From an uncultured Clostridia bacterium (lineage in GTDB: Bacteria; Bacillota; Clostridia; Christensenellales; Borkfalkiaceae): a DNA stretch of 64,000 bases. A program made the position numbers and the translations under genes. The stretch spans positions 1 through 64,000 of the forward strand of contig CAKQSI010000002.1 in the NCBI GenBank assembly GCA_934272745.1. Reading direction: 5' to 3'. Each line of letters opens with the position of its first letter. The stretch's first letter is position 1. Below, in pieces: positions 1 through 8,346 of this stretch. The notes beneath the pieces were generated by a model that was not told the DNA's origin, did not search any database, and was given only the letters and a program-made list of their open reading frames with translations.

Positions 1-86
1 GTACTTGACGTACTGCGCCCGAACGGTCGCGGAAAATGGCGAAAAAGACGCCTTTTCGGTAGGAAGGATGACGAATGGAATCCCTA
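1..86. repeat. MITE-like element, partial copy at window edge
   Basis: Bases 10-61 are identical to 56400-56451, and the last 20 bases (67-86, ending GGAATCCCTA) are identical to 56458-56477. This is the right half of the element that is complete at 56310-56477; the left half lies outside the window. The copy ends about 65 bp before the icd promoter. Confidence 0.8.
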
Positions 87-152
87 ATAAAATTAAAATA
101 AAAATCGACAAGATCGAATTGCATTTTCCATTGAGGAAATCCGCAAAAACAC

Positions 153-181
153 TTGAAAAAACGGGGAAAATTTGGTATACT
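153..181 (+). promoter_or_regulatory. sigma-A promoter of icd
   Basis: TTGAAA at 153-158, 17-bp spacer, TATACT at 176-181. A TTG codon at 153 opens the same reading frame but falls inside the -35 box, which supports the downstream ATG as the real start. Confidence 0.75.
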
Positions 182-209
182 TTCCGGGATCAACTTCCGG
201 AGAGAGAAT

Positions 210-1439
210 ATGAAAAAAATTCAAATGAAAACCCCGCTTGTGGAGATGGACGGGGACGAGATGACGCGCGTCATCTGGAAACAGATCAAAGAACTGCTGC
301 TTTGCCCTTTTGTCGACCTGAAGACCGAATATTACGATCTCGGGCTTCCGCATCGCGATGAAACGCTGGACCGCGTTACGGCGGAGAGTGCGGAAGCGAC
401 CTTGCGCCTCGGCGTCGCCGTCAAGTGCGCGACCATCACGCCCAACCGCCAGCGCGTGGAAGAGTACAACCTGAAAGAGATGTGGAAAAGCCCCAACGGC
501 ACCATTCGCGCGATTTTAGACGGCACGGTTTTCCGCGCGCCCATTCTGGTCAAAGGCGTCACGCCGTACGTTCCGACCTGGAAAAAGCCCATCGTTCTGG
601 CGCGGCACGCCTACGGCGATATTTATAAGGCGGTGGAAAGCAAGGTCCCCGCGGGCGGCAAAGCCGAACTGGTCGTTACCGACGGCGCGGGGCAGGAAAC
701 CCGCATTCTGATCCACGATTACGCTTCTTCCGCCGGCGTTGCTATGGGAATGCACAACACCGATCAAAGCATCGAAAATTTTGCGATTTCCTGCTTTGAA
801 TACGCGTTGGAAACCCAAATGCCCCTGTGGTTCGCCGCCAAAGATACCATTTCCAAGGTGTACGACCACCGGTTCAAAGATATTTTCAACGACCTTTACG
901 AAACGCGTTATCGCGAAAAATTTGAAAAAGCGGGTATTGAATTTTTATATACCCTGATCGACGACGCCGTGGCGCGGGTGATCCGCAGCGAGGGCGGTAT
1001 GATCTGGGCGTGCAAAAATTACGACGGCGACGTGATGAGCGATATGGTAGCGACCGCCTACGGCAGCCTTGCGATGATGACGTCCGTGCTGGTTTCGCCG
1101 ACCGGCGCTTATGAGTACGAGGCGGCGCACGGCACCGTGACGCGTCACTATTACCGCTATTTAAAAGGGGAACAAACTTCCACCAACCCGGTAGCAACCA
1201 TTTTCGCCTGGACGGGCGCTATCAGAAAACGCGGAGAACTGGACGATCTGCCCGCGCTTTCCGCCTTTGCGGACAAGTTGGAACGCGCCACGCTTTCCAC
1301 CATCGAAAACGGCGAAATGACCAAAGATATGATCCCGCTGTTTACGGGGGAACGCAAAATTGCCCTGAACACTACCGAGTTCCTTTTGGCGGTGCAGCGT
1401 TCGCTGAAGGAATCGCTTGCGGAAACTTCGGGAGACTGA
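210..1439 (+). CDS. icd: NADP-dependent isocitrate dehydrogenase
   Basis: Oxidatively decarboxylates isocitrate to 2-oxoglutarate with NADP+, probably feeding glutamate synthesis because no other TCA gene is near. The 409-residue protein has the length of the homodimeric eukaryotic-type NADP-IDH. It opens with the family motif TPLVEMDGDEMTRVIW and contains CATITPNRQRVEEYNLKEMW, NGTIRAILDGTVFR, and the dimer-type signature YEAAHGTVTRHYYRY near residue 300. The start at 210 follows a GGAGAGAG ribosome-binding site and sits 28 bp after a good promoter. The next gene starts 1 bp after its stop, so the two are probably cotranscribed. Monomeric IDH is excluded by length. Confidence 0.93.
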   Translation: MKKIQMKTPLVEMDGDEMTRVIWKQIKELLLCPFVDLKTEYYDLGLPHRDETLDRVTAESAEATLRLGVAVKCATITPNRQRVEEYNLKEMWKSPNGTIRAILDGTVFRAPILVKGVTPYVPTWKKPIVLARHAYGDIYKAVESKVPAGGKAELVVTDGAGQETRILIHDYASSAGVAMGMHNTDQSIENFAISCFEYALETQMPLWFAAKDTISKVYDHRFKDIFNDLYETRYREKFEKAGIEFLYTLIDDAVARVIRSEGGMIWACKNYDGDVMSDMVATAYGSLAMMTSVLVSPTGAYEYEAAHGTVTRHYYRYLKGEQTSTNPVATIFAWTGAIRKRGELDDLPALSAFADKLERATLSTIENGEMTKDMIPLFTGERKIALNTTEFLLAVQRSLKESLAETSGD

Positions 1440-1440
1440 T

Positions 1441-2178
1441 ATGCGAAAGGTTGCGATCGTTGCGGGCGCGTCGTCCGGGATCGGGAAAGAACTTGCCCTG
1501 CTGCTTGCAAAAGACCCGGAAATTTCCGCCGTCTATGCGCAGGCGCGCCGCCTGCCGCTTTTGGAGGCGCTTGCAAAAGACAACGAAAAGATCGTTCCCG
1601 TCCGGCTGGATCTTACGGTGGAAAGTGCCTTTTCGTGCTTAAAACCGGGGGACGTACCCGTCGTTTCGGTGTATGCCGCGGGGGTTGGGTACGCCTATCC
1701 TGTGGAAGAAACTGGCATCGATAACGCCGCGCGCTGTATCGATCTCAACTGCCGCGCGCTCACCCGCTTTTTGAGCGAGGGGGCAAAGCTGACGCCGAAA
1801 GGCGGAAAATTGGCGGCGATCGCTTCGGCTTCCGCCTTTCTGCCGCAGCCTTATTTTGCGGTGTACGCGGCAAGCAAAAGTTTTGCGCTGTCCCTTTGCA
1901 GAGCAGTAAATGCCGAATTGAAGCGTAAAAAAATCACCGTCACCGCCGTGTGTCCGGGTCCTGTCGATACCGAATTTTTCTCGCACGCAACCCCGTCCGG
2001 GAAGGTGGACGAGAAAAAGAAAAAATATCTCGCTTCGCCCGAAAAGGTGGCAAGACGTGCCTATAAAGCCATCAAAAAGGGTAAGGAAGTGTGCGTGCCT
2101 ACCGCTTCCATGCGGGCGGCAAGGTTCTTTTCCAAACTCCTGCCGCACGGACTGCTCGTGAAAATTTATAAAAAATAA
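1441..2178 (+). CDS. Short-chain dehydrogenase/reductase (SDR)
   Basis: Classical SDR of 245 residues acting as an NAD(P)-dependent oxidoreductase on an unknown substrate. The N-terminus has the Rossmann motif GASSGIG. The catalytic residues are about Ser129, Tyr142 and Lys146 in the YxxxK pattern (YAASK), and CPGPVDTEFF follows as the usual PG motif. The ATG at 1441 is chosen because it begins right at the Rossmann strand; an upstream in-frame codon would overlap icd. It lies 1 bp behind icd, suggesting an operon. The specific substrate cannot be inferred from the sequence. Confidence 0.85.
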   Translation: MRKVAIVAGASSGIGKELALLLAKDPEISAVYAQARRLPLLEALAKDNEKIVPVRLDLTVESAFSCLKPGDVPVVSVYAAGVGYAYPVEETGIDNAARCIDLNCRALTRFLSEGAKLTPKGGKLAAIASASAFLPQPYFAVYAASKSFALSLCRAVNAELKRKKITVTAVCPGPVDTEFFSHATPSGKVDEKKKKYLASPEKVARRAYKAIKKGKEVCVPTASMRAARFFSKLLPHGLLVKIYKK

Positions 2179-2299
2179 CCCTTTGCCTTTGCCCCCCGGT
2201 TTGTCGGAAGAAGAAAAGAAACGGAATTTCACCCGGAGCCGCCAATACGGGCAGGCAGGAATAAAAATTCAATACAAATAAAAGAGGTTTCGGAAACTT

Positions 2300-3436
2300 A
2301 TGACCGAAAATTTTACAGCGATCGAAGAAAACGAGATCGTCGTTCCGTCCGGCGCAACCGGCGTGGAATTTTTCCTGAAAGAAAAGGAAAACAGTCCGCT
2401 TCTGGACGTTTTAGACGAAAACGAACGCGTCATCAAGCGTCTGTCCGTGAAAAAGACGGGGTTCGACGCCCGCGCAAACGGATATCTCGCGCTCCCGAAA
2501 AATGCGGAGCGGCTCCGCCTGTTTGTGCCTGACGAAGAAGAGAAAAACGCCTTGCGCTTTACCTACGGCGTCGTTCCCGAAAATGGGGATACGTTCCTCG
2601 AAAATCCGTACAAAGCGGGGGAAAGTTCTCCCGAACTTTGCGTAGAAACTTTCGCTTTCGCGGCGGGAAATGCCGAGGGCGAAACGACGAATGCGGCGGG
2701 AAATGCGGCAGATGGCGCCACAGCAACAAGCGCGGCGGAAAATTTCGCGCCGGAAGAGGGGAAAATTGCAGCTCCGGCAGCAACGAAGCCCGCGCAAAGC
2801 TTTGCAGGTTTGGTTTCGGATCACACCCGCCCCGTCATTCTTGCCGTCGGCGACAGTCTGACCGAGGGCGACTACGGCGTAAAAGTGGGCGTCGCCTGCG
2901 TGAAAGAGGAGAATTATCCCTATTTTCTGACCCGTTACCTCGACGTTCCGGTCAAAAATTACGGCGTGTGCGGCATTACCGCGGGCGGTATGGAGCAGCG
3001 CTACCGGGAGGGGTTCTTCTCTGCAAAAGAGGGCAACCTTGCCGTCGTTATGCTGGGCACCAACTGGGGGCTTACCGTGGGAAACGCCGATAATTATAAC
3101 GCCTACGACCGGCTTCTGACCGCGATGAAAACGGAAAACCCCGCGCTTAAAATCGTGCTTTTGCTGCCGCCCAACGCCACCACGGCGGAAACCAAACCCA
3201 ACTTCGGCTATATGCCGAACGTGTTAAACGCGCGCGACGGGGTGCGAAAGTTGGCGGAAAAACACGCGCTTCCCGTCCTTTCCGCGGACGAACTCGGCGG
3301 ATTTTCGCCGGCGACGGAAGCGGTCTGCCAGCCGCGCGACGGTCTGCATTTCGGCAGGCTCGGCTATCTGAAACTTGCGTTCGGATTGGGCAATGCGCTC
3401 AAAGCATTGTTTCCCGAACTGTTCGCCGAGAAATGA
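2300..3436 (+). CDS. SGNH/GDSL-family hydrolase with low-complexity linker
   Basis: Esterase/acylhydrolase of the SGNH fold, possibly a carbohydrate esterase given the glycan genes downstream. Residues about 1-110 form a beta-rich N-terminal domain. Residues about 115-170 are an Ala/Gly/Glu/Thr-rich linker of low complexity. The catalytic domain starts at AVGDSLTEGDYG with nucleophile Ser186, has the LGTNWG block III segment, and ends with RDGLHFGRLGY, where Asp347 and His350 complete the triad. No signal peptide is visible. The layout, an accessory domain then a C-terminal SGNH domain, resembles acetyl-xylan or acetyl-mannan esterases, but the substrate is not shown by the sequence. Confidence 0.8.
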   Translation: MTENFTAIEENEIVVPSGATGVEFFLKEKENSPLLDVLDENERVIKRLSVKKTGFDARANGYLALPKNAERLRLFVPDEEEKNALRFTYGVVPENGDTFLENPYKAGESSPELCVETFAFAAGNAEGETTNAAGNAADGATATSAAENFAPEEGKIAAPAATKPAQSFAGLVSDHTRPVILAVGDSLTEGDYGVKVGVACVKEENYPYFLTRYLDVPVKNYGVCGITAGGMEQRYREGFFSAKEGNLAVVMLGTNWGLTVGNADNYNAYDRLLTAMKTENPALKIVLLLPPNATTAETKPNFGYMPNVLNARDGVRKLAEKHALPVLSADELGGFSPATEAVCQPRDGLHFGRLGYLKLAFGLGNALKALFPELFAEK

Positions 3437-3490
3437 GGGTGCCTTTCCCGGACTTTATACCGTTTGTCAAACAATATAAGCATAAACAAT

Positions 3491-3570
3491 TAAGCGCGCC
3501 CGCCGCATAATAAGAGACGAAGCGCGCCCGATAAGACCGATAAGCGACAAAGCGCGCCCGCCGCGCATTC
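3491..3570. repeat. Short GC-rich direct repeats upstream of tex
   Basis: AAGCGCGCCCG occurs three times between the SGNH hydrolase and tex, with variable 10-20 bp spacers containing ATAAG. No coding potential is seen. Confidence 0.6.
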
Positions 3571-3666
3571 AAAATTCAAATTAAATGATAAAGCCAGCCT
3601 GCACCGGGCAAATCAGCCTCAGGCAGGCATTAAAAATTCGTTATCAATCGCAACTTGGAGGTTCCT

Positions 3667-5847
3667 ATGAATATCACCGCAAAACTTGCGGAAGAATTTT
3701 CGCTGAAAGAAAGCAACGTGCAAAACTGCATAACCCTTCTCGACGAGGGCAACACCGTCCCGTTTATCGCGCGGTACAGAAAGGAAATGACCGGTCACAT
3801 CGACGATCAGGTTCTGCGCGAACTTTCCGAACGGCTCACCTACCTTCGTAACCTCGAAAAGCGAAAAGAAGAGGTTTCCGCCGCGATCGCAGAACAGGGC
3901 AAACTGACCGAGGAAATCGAAAAAGCGCTTTCCGCCGCGGTCACCCTGACCGAGGTGGAAGATATCTACCGCCCGTATAAACAAAAGCGTAAAACGCGCG
4001 CGTCGGTCGCCATTCAGAAGGGGCTGGAACCGCTCGCCGATCTCATTTTGTCCCAGACCGATCGGGAGGGCGATCTCGAAGCGCTTGCGAAGCCCTACGT
4101 TTCCGAAGAAAAGGGCGTCAAGGACGAAAAGGAAGCGCTTGCCGGTGCTTCGGATATCATCGCGGAGCGCGTTTCGGACGACGCCGCGCTGAGAAAACGT
4201 TTCCGCGAATTGTACTTAAAATTCGGCAACGTATCCACGAAAACGGTCAAATCGGAAGACGAAAAAGCCGCCACTTACGAGATGTACGCCGATTATTCGG
4301 AACCCGTTCCGGAGATCAAAAGCCACCGCATTCTCGCCATCGACCGCGGAGAGGCGGAGGGGTTCATCAAAGCCAAAGTGGCGATCGATCCCGACTTTGC
4401 GCACAGAATCGCGCAAAAAGGCGTGGTAAAACAGGGCGTGTTTACGGAAGCCTTCCTGCAAAACGCCTGCAGCGACGCCTACGACCGCCTGATCGCGCCT
4501 TCCATCGAGCGCGAAATCCGCAACCAGATGACCGAGCGCGCGGACGAACAAGCCATTCGCGTGTTTGAAATCAACCTGAAAAACCTGCTGATGCGCCCCG
4601 CGCTCAAAGGGAAAGTGGTGCTGGGGCTGGATCCCGCCTACCGCACCGGCTGCAAAATCGCCGTCGTCGATCCCACGGGCAAATTCCTCGACAAAACGGT
4701 TATTTATCCCACGCCGCCGCAGAATAAGGTTGCAGAAGCCAAAGCCGTTATCTTAAAACTGATCGATAAATATAAAGTCGACGTCATTTCGATCGGCAAC
4801 GGCACCGCTTCCAGAGAGTCGGAAAATTTCGTTGCAGACTTATTAAAAGACGCTTCCCGTCCGGTTTCGTATATCGTCGAAAACGAAGCGGGCGCGTCGG
4901 TTTATTCCGCTTCTAAACTGGGCGCGGAAGAATTTCCGGACTTCGACGTTTCCGAACGCAGCGCGGTTTCCATTGCCCGCCGCGTGCAGGACCCGCTTTC
5001 CGAACTCATCAAAATCGATCCCAAGTCCATCGGCGTGGGACAGTATCAGCACGATATGCCCGAAAAGCAGTTGGACGAAGCGCTTGCGGGCGTTCTGGAA
5101 GACTGCGTCAACGCCGTCGGCGTCGATCTCAATACCGCCAGCCGTTCGCTGCTCACGTTCGTTGCGGGGCTGAATGCGGGCATCGCCAAAAACGTCGTTG
5201 CCTACCGCGAGGAAAACGGTGCGTTTACCGAACGCAAACAGGTACTCAAAGTTCCCAAACTGGGCGAAAAGGCGTACCAGCAGTGCGCGGGCTTCTTGCG
5301 CGTTCCCGGCGGGAAAAACGTGCTGGATAACACCGGCGTTCACCCCGAAAGTTACGCCGCAACCGAAAAAATGCTGCAGATTCTGGGCATGACGCTTTCG
5401 GACGTCAAAAACGGCGCGGCGGCAGACCTCGGCAAAAAGGTCAGGGCGTACGGCGCCGAAAAACTGGCGAAGGAATGCGAAGTAGGCGTTCCCACCCTGA
5501 CCGACATCGTGACCGAACTGGAAAAACCGGGCAGGGACGTGCGCGATTCTTTGGAAAAACCGCTGCTTCGTACCGGTGCGATGGATATTTCCGGTCTGGT
5601 GCCGGGCATGGAACTGAAAGGCACCGTGCGCAACGTCATCGACTTCGGTGCGTTCGTGGATATCGGCGTGCATCAGGACGGCTTGGTGCATATTTCCGAG
5701 TTGTCCGACCGCTATATCCGCCACCCGTCCGAAGTGGTCAAGGTGGGCGACGTGGTTACCGTGCGCGTTCTTGCCGCCGATCCCGTCAAAAAGCGCGTTT
5801 CTCTGTCGATGAAGGGCATAAAACAGGGAAAACCGCTGGAAAAATAA
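3667..5847 (+). CDS. tex: Tex-family S1 RNA-binding transcription accessory protein
   Basis: Conserved nucleic-acid-binding protein that affects transcription and RNA metabolism. The 726 residues match the family length. In order: N-terminal helical domain with GNTVPFIARYRKEMTG; a YqgF/RNase-H-like domain around VVLGLDPAYRTGCKIAVVD; helix-hairpin-helix segments around VGVDLNTASRSLLTFVAGL; and a C-terminal S1 domain from about residue 645 (GTVRNVIDFGAFVDIGVHQDG). The ATG at 3667 follows a GGAGGT ribosome-binding site; the earlier in-frame start at 3655 overlaps that site and is rejected. It stands alone, with acpP downstream having its own promoter. Confidence 0.95.
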   Translation: MNITAKLAEEFSLKESNVQNCITLLDEGNTVPFIARYRKEMTGHIDDQVLRELSERLTYLRNLEKRKEEVSAAIAEQGKLTEEIEKALSAAVTLTEVEDIYRPYKQKRKTRASVAIQKGLEPLADLILSQTDREGDLEALAKPYVSEEKGVKDEKEALAGASDIIAERVSDDAALRKRFRELYLKFGNVSTKTVKSEDEKAATYEMYADYSEPVPEIKSHRILAIDRGEAEGFIKAKVAIDPDFAHRIAQKGVVKQGVFTEAFLQNACSDAYDRLIAPSIEREIRNQMTERADEQAIRVFEINLKNLLMRPALKGKVVLGLDPAYRTGCKIAVVDPTGKFLDKTVIYPTPPQNKVAEAKAVILKLIDKYKVDVISIGNGTASRESENFVADLLKDASRPVSYIVENEAGASVYSASKLGAEEFPDFDVSERSAVSIARRVQDPLSELIKIDPKSIGVGQYQHDMPEKQLDEALAGVLEDCVNAVGVDLNTASRSLLTFVAGLNAGIAKNVVAYREENGAFTERKQVLKVPKLGEKAYQQCAGFLRVPGGKNVLDNTGVHPESYAATEKMLQILGMTLSDVKNGAAADLGKKVRAYGAEKLAKECEVGVPTLTDIVTELEKPGRDVRDSLEKPLLRTGAMDISGLVPGMELKGTVRNVIDFGAFVDIGVHQDGLVHISELSDRYIRHPSEVVKVGDVVTVRVLAADPVKKRVSLSMKGIKQGKPLEK

Positions 5848-5855
5848 GCAAATAC

Positions 5856-5884
5856 TTGACAAAATTTCCCATTCGGGGTAAAAT
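5856..5884 (+). promoter_or_regulatory. sigma-A promoter of acpP
   Basis: TTGACA at 5856-5861, 17-bp spacer, TAAAAT at 5879-5884; starts 8 bp after the tex stop codon. Confidence 0.85.
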
Positions 5885-5946
5885 GTACACGCTGTCCGGA
5901 AAACAGCGGCGTTCGCTTTTTTCCGGAGATATGGAGGAATACGACT

Positions 5947-6183
5947 ATGACTACGTTTGAAAAAGTACAGAAACTGCTTGCGGAAGGGCTTTCCTGCCGT
6001 CCCGAAAAGATCACGATGGAAAGCGACCTCGTGCGCGATCTCGGCGCCGATTCTTTGGATATGGTAGAACTGACCGTCGGTTTTGAAGACGAATTCGGCA
6101 TTACCGTTGACGATGAAGAAGCCGCTACCATGAAAACGGTGGGCGATATCGTTGCAATGATCGAAAAACATAAAAAGGGCTGA
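5947..6183 (+). CDS. acpP: Acyl carrier protein
   Basis: Carries acyl chains on a 4'-phosphopantetheine arm during fatty-acid synthesis. The 78-residue acidic protein has the attachment motif GADSLDMVEL with Ser36 as the modified residue. The ATG follows a GGAGG ribosome-binding site (5934-5938). A strong promoter lies between tex and this gene, so it is transcribed independently. No other fatty-acid genes (fabD, fabG, fabF, plsX) lie in the window, an unusual setting because acpP often sits among them or next to rnc. It could be a specialised carrier, but the sequence is typical of the housekeeping ACP. Confidence 0.93.
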   Translation: MTTFEKVQKLLAEGLSCRPEKITMESDLVRDLGADSLDMVELTVGFEDEFGITVDDEEAATMKTVGDIVAMIEKHKKG

Positions 6184-6594
6184 GCGGGCATTTCCTGAAC
6201 GGGCTGTATCGTATAGAGCCGGATCGTATAGAGTCGGAAAACGGGGCGCCTTTTACACGCGCCGGGCGGAATAGGATTCTGCCGGTCGGGCGTTTTGTGC
6301 CGCACCGGAAGGCAGCCGTTGCCTTTATCGCAGCACCGGGCGGAAGTTGTCCTTAATACGCTTTCAAAAGCGCCGGCTTTGCTCCGCTGCGAATGGGGCA
6401 GCCTTTACTCTCAGGACGGCCGTAACTCTTTATAAAAAGCGGACGGCTCCGCGTTTTACGAAAAAGAGAACCGGTCTTTGTTATAGGAACCGGTCTTTAC
6501 TCCGCCGTCTGCCCACGAAAATTTCATATCGGATCTGACCCGGTCGAAAGTAGCGCCGCTCTTAAACAGGCGCGGAAATTCCGATCGGGATGCG

Positions 6595-6638
6595 GACGCG
6601 CCGCGGAAAGGAAACTTTCCGCGGCGCGTCGGCGTTTT
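6595..6638 (+). terminator. Hairpin with 16-bp stem and GAAA loop
   Basis: Perfect inverted repeat 6595-6610 / 6615-6630 around a GAAA tetraloop, followed by GGCGTTTT. It is terminator-like, but it lies 410 bp after acpP, so it may instead be a repeat hairpin or end an unseen transcript. Confidence 0.6.
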
Positions 6639-6924
6639 ACAACAAAATTTCCGAAAATGTAAGGCGGATCATCGAAAAAGCAAGTACCCCCTTACAAATT
6701 CTATCGGTTATGCGCGATCTTGCACTTGATGGCGCGCAGCCGGGCGCAAAATTCCGGCAAACCGGCTCGGTTTTCCGTTGCCGGAAGCCGGAAACGCGGC
6801 TTTTCCCATCGTGAAAACTCCCTGACATTTTCTTAATTCCGGTAAAAATCCGCCGGGTGAAAAACTGCTGCGTTTTCAGGGTCAAACTTCGTGCGAAATG
6901 ACGGCTGAAATTTCCGAACTTTGA

Positions 6925-6953
6925 TTGACGAGCCTTTTTTTGTATGCTAAAAT
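6925..6953 (+). promoter_or_regulatory. sigma-A promoter of the glycan-use cluster
   Basis: TTGACG at 6925-6930, 17-bp spacer, TAAAAT at 6948-6953, 45 bp before the GH5-like start codon. Confidence 0.8.
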
Positions 6954-6997
6954 AGCGACAAATCCACGAAAAATTCGTGTTACGGAGGGATACCGCA

Positions 6998-8212
6998 ATG
7001 ATGGAAAAAGGCGGACTGCAAATGACAAAAGACGGCGGCATGGCGCTTGGAGGAAAACCCTTTCAAGGCTTCGGCGTCAACTGCTTCAATTTAATTTCGC
7101 AATGCGTTAAAAAGGACGATTCCGACCCCGCGCTTGCCGAAAAAACTCTGGAAACTTTGGCAAAATATCACGTCAGAGTCGTGCGTTTCAGCGTGGGCGG
7201 CTTTTATCGGGAGGGGTGGGACGACGTGCGCCTTCACCCCGAAAAATGGTATAAGGTGTACGACGCCGCCTATAAAAAGGCGGAAGAAGTGGGCGTCGGG
7301 CTGATTCCGTCCTTTTTCTGGACGCCCCAGTTCTGCGATATGTTTGACGAACCTATGGGCACCGCCACGGCGGATCCCGAACACAACCCCAGCCAAACGC
7401 TGGCGTTTATGAAAAAGTACACGCTGGATTTTATCAATCGTTACAAGGAAAGCCCCGCGGCGTTTATGTGGGAATACGGCAACGAACATAACCTCGATAT
7501 GGATATCCCGTGGTTCGGGTTCCGCGCCCTGCCGGAAGGCAGCAAACGCACCCGCCGCACGCAGTGGGAGGATATGGAAACTTCCAAAAATCACGCGGCG
7601 CTGCTTTCCTGGTGGGGAAAACTGATAAAAGAAGCCGACCCCTACAAGCGCGTCACCGGCACGGGGGACGCCGCCGCCCGTCCCTGCGGATATCATCAGG
7701 CGTTTTTCAACCAGTCCATGCAGCCGGACAGCGAGGCGGAACATACCGAGTATATGCGCCTGATGCACCCGGAGGGGATCGACGCCATATCCGTACACGA
7801 GTATACCAGTTACGGCTTTATCCGCACGGAATACGGCGCGGATCCCAAAGCGCAGCCGGGGCTTTTAGGCGGGCTGACCGGTACGGAAACGTGGAATACG
7901 TCCATGCAAAAACTGAAAGGTTACGCCGCCGCAACCGGCAAGACCTGCTACCTCGGCGAGTACGGCATCGGTACCGGCGCGCCTTTCGATAAAGAAGAAT
8001 ACGAAGCGCAGTTCCGCGCGATTATGGACGCGGTGGTGAAAAACAAAGTGCCGCTTGCCATGTTCTGGAACTACGATTTTAATACGAACGAGATCCCGGG
8101 AGATCTGACCGAACACGGCACCGGTGTGGAATACAGTTGTAACGAACGCTGGGCAAAGGGCAAACTTATTCTGGGACTCATCAAGGAATACAACGACAGA
8201 TTCGGCGATTGA
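6998..8212 (+). CDS. GH5-like glycoside hydrolase (cytoplasmic mannanase/mannosidase-type)
   Basis: TIM-barrel retaining glycosidase of the clan GH-A cellulase/mannanase type, 404 residues. The acid/base is probably Glu163 in MWEYGNEHNL and the nucleophile Glu321 in CYLGEYGIGTG. There is no signal peptide, so it should act in the cytoplasm on imported oligosaccharides. The start at 6998 has GGAGGG 8 bp upstream; an earlier GTG at 6977 has no such site. The protein is clearly related to the catalytic half of the lipoprotein at 44898-46937: both end with an FWNYD...N-I-x-G...GTGVE(F/Y)SxNERWxKG pattern. Neighbouring GH36 and GH2 enzymes suggest galactomannan or glucomannan fragments as substrate. 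Confidence 0.75.
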   Translation: MMEKGGLQMTKDGGMALGGKPFQGFGVNCFNLISQCVKKDDSDPALAEKTLETLAKYHVRVVRFSVGGFYREGWDDVRLHPEKWYKVYDAAYKKAEEVGVGLIPSFFWTPQFCDMFDEPMGTATADPEHNPSQTLAFMKKYTLDFINRYKESPAAFMWEYGNEHNLDMDIPWFGFRALPEGSKRTRRTQWEDMETSKNHAALLSWWGKLIKEADPYKRVTGTGDAAARPCGYHQAFFNQSMQPDSEAEHTEYMRLMHPEGIDAISVHEYTSYGFIRTEYGADPKAQPGLLGGLTGTETWNTSMQKLKGYAAATGKTCYLGEYGIGTGAPFDKEEYEAQFRAIMDAVVKNKVPLAMFWNYDFNTNEIPGDLTEHGTGVEYSCNERWAKGKLILGLIKEYNDRFGD

Positions 8213-8346
8213 CCCAGCGCATACGTCGGGGATTGCCTCCGCGTAACGGATTGCGCAAAGTCTGCGGCAAATGCAGGTCAGGCAAGGTTTTCGGTCGTCG
8301 GATTCCGTAAAAATACTTGAGATAAGAACCGAAAAGGAGAAAATAT

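Larger units (their letters stand above)
6184..6997. other. 814-bp intergenic region
   Basis: No convincing gene. TCGTATAGAG occurs twice close together near 6208 and 6227. A perfect hairpin lies at 6595-6630 and the promoter of the next gene at 6925-6953. The rest looks like unstructured spacer, with several short open frames that lack ribosome-binding sites. Confidence 0.6.

Noticed and set aside
153..209. Earlier TTG start for isocitrate dehydrogenase
   Set aside because: The codon lies inside the -35 box of the promoter and lacks a ribosome-binding site.
4843..6171. Long open frame (442 codons) on the minus strand opposite tex and acpP
   Set aside because: It is antisense to two clearly conserved genes, has His/Phe-rich composition typical of a frame shadow, and has no ribosome-binding site.
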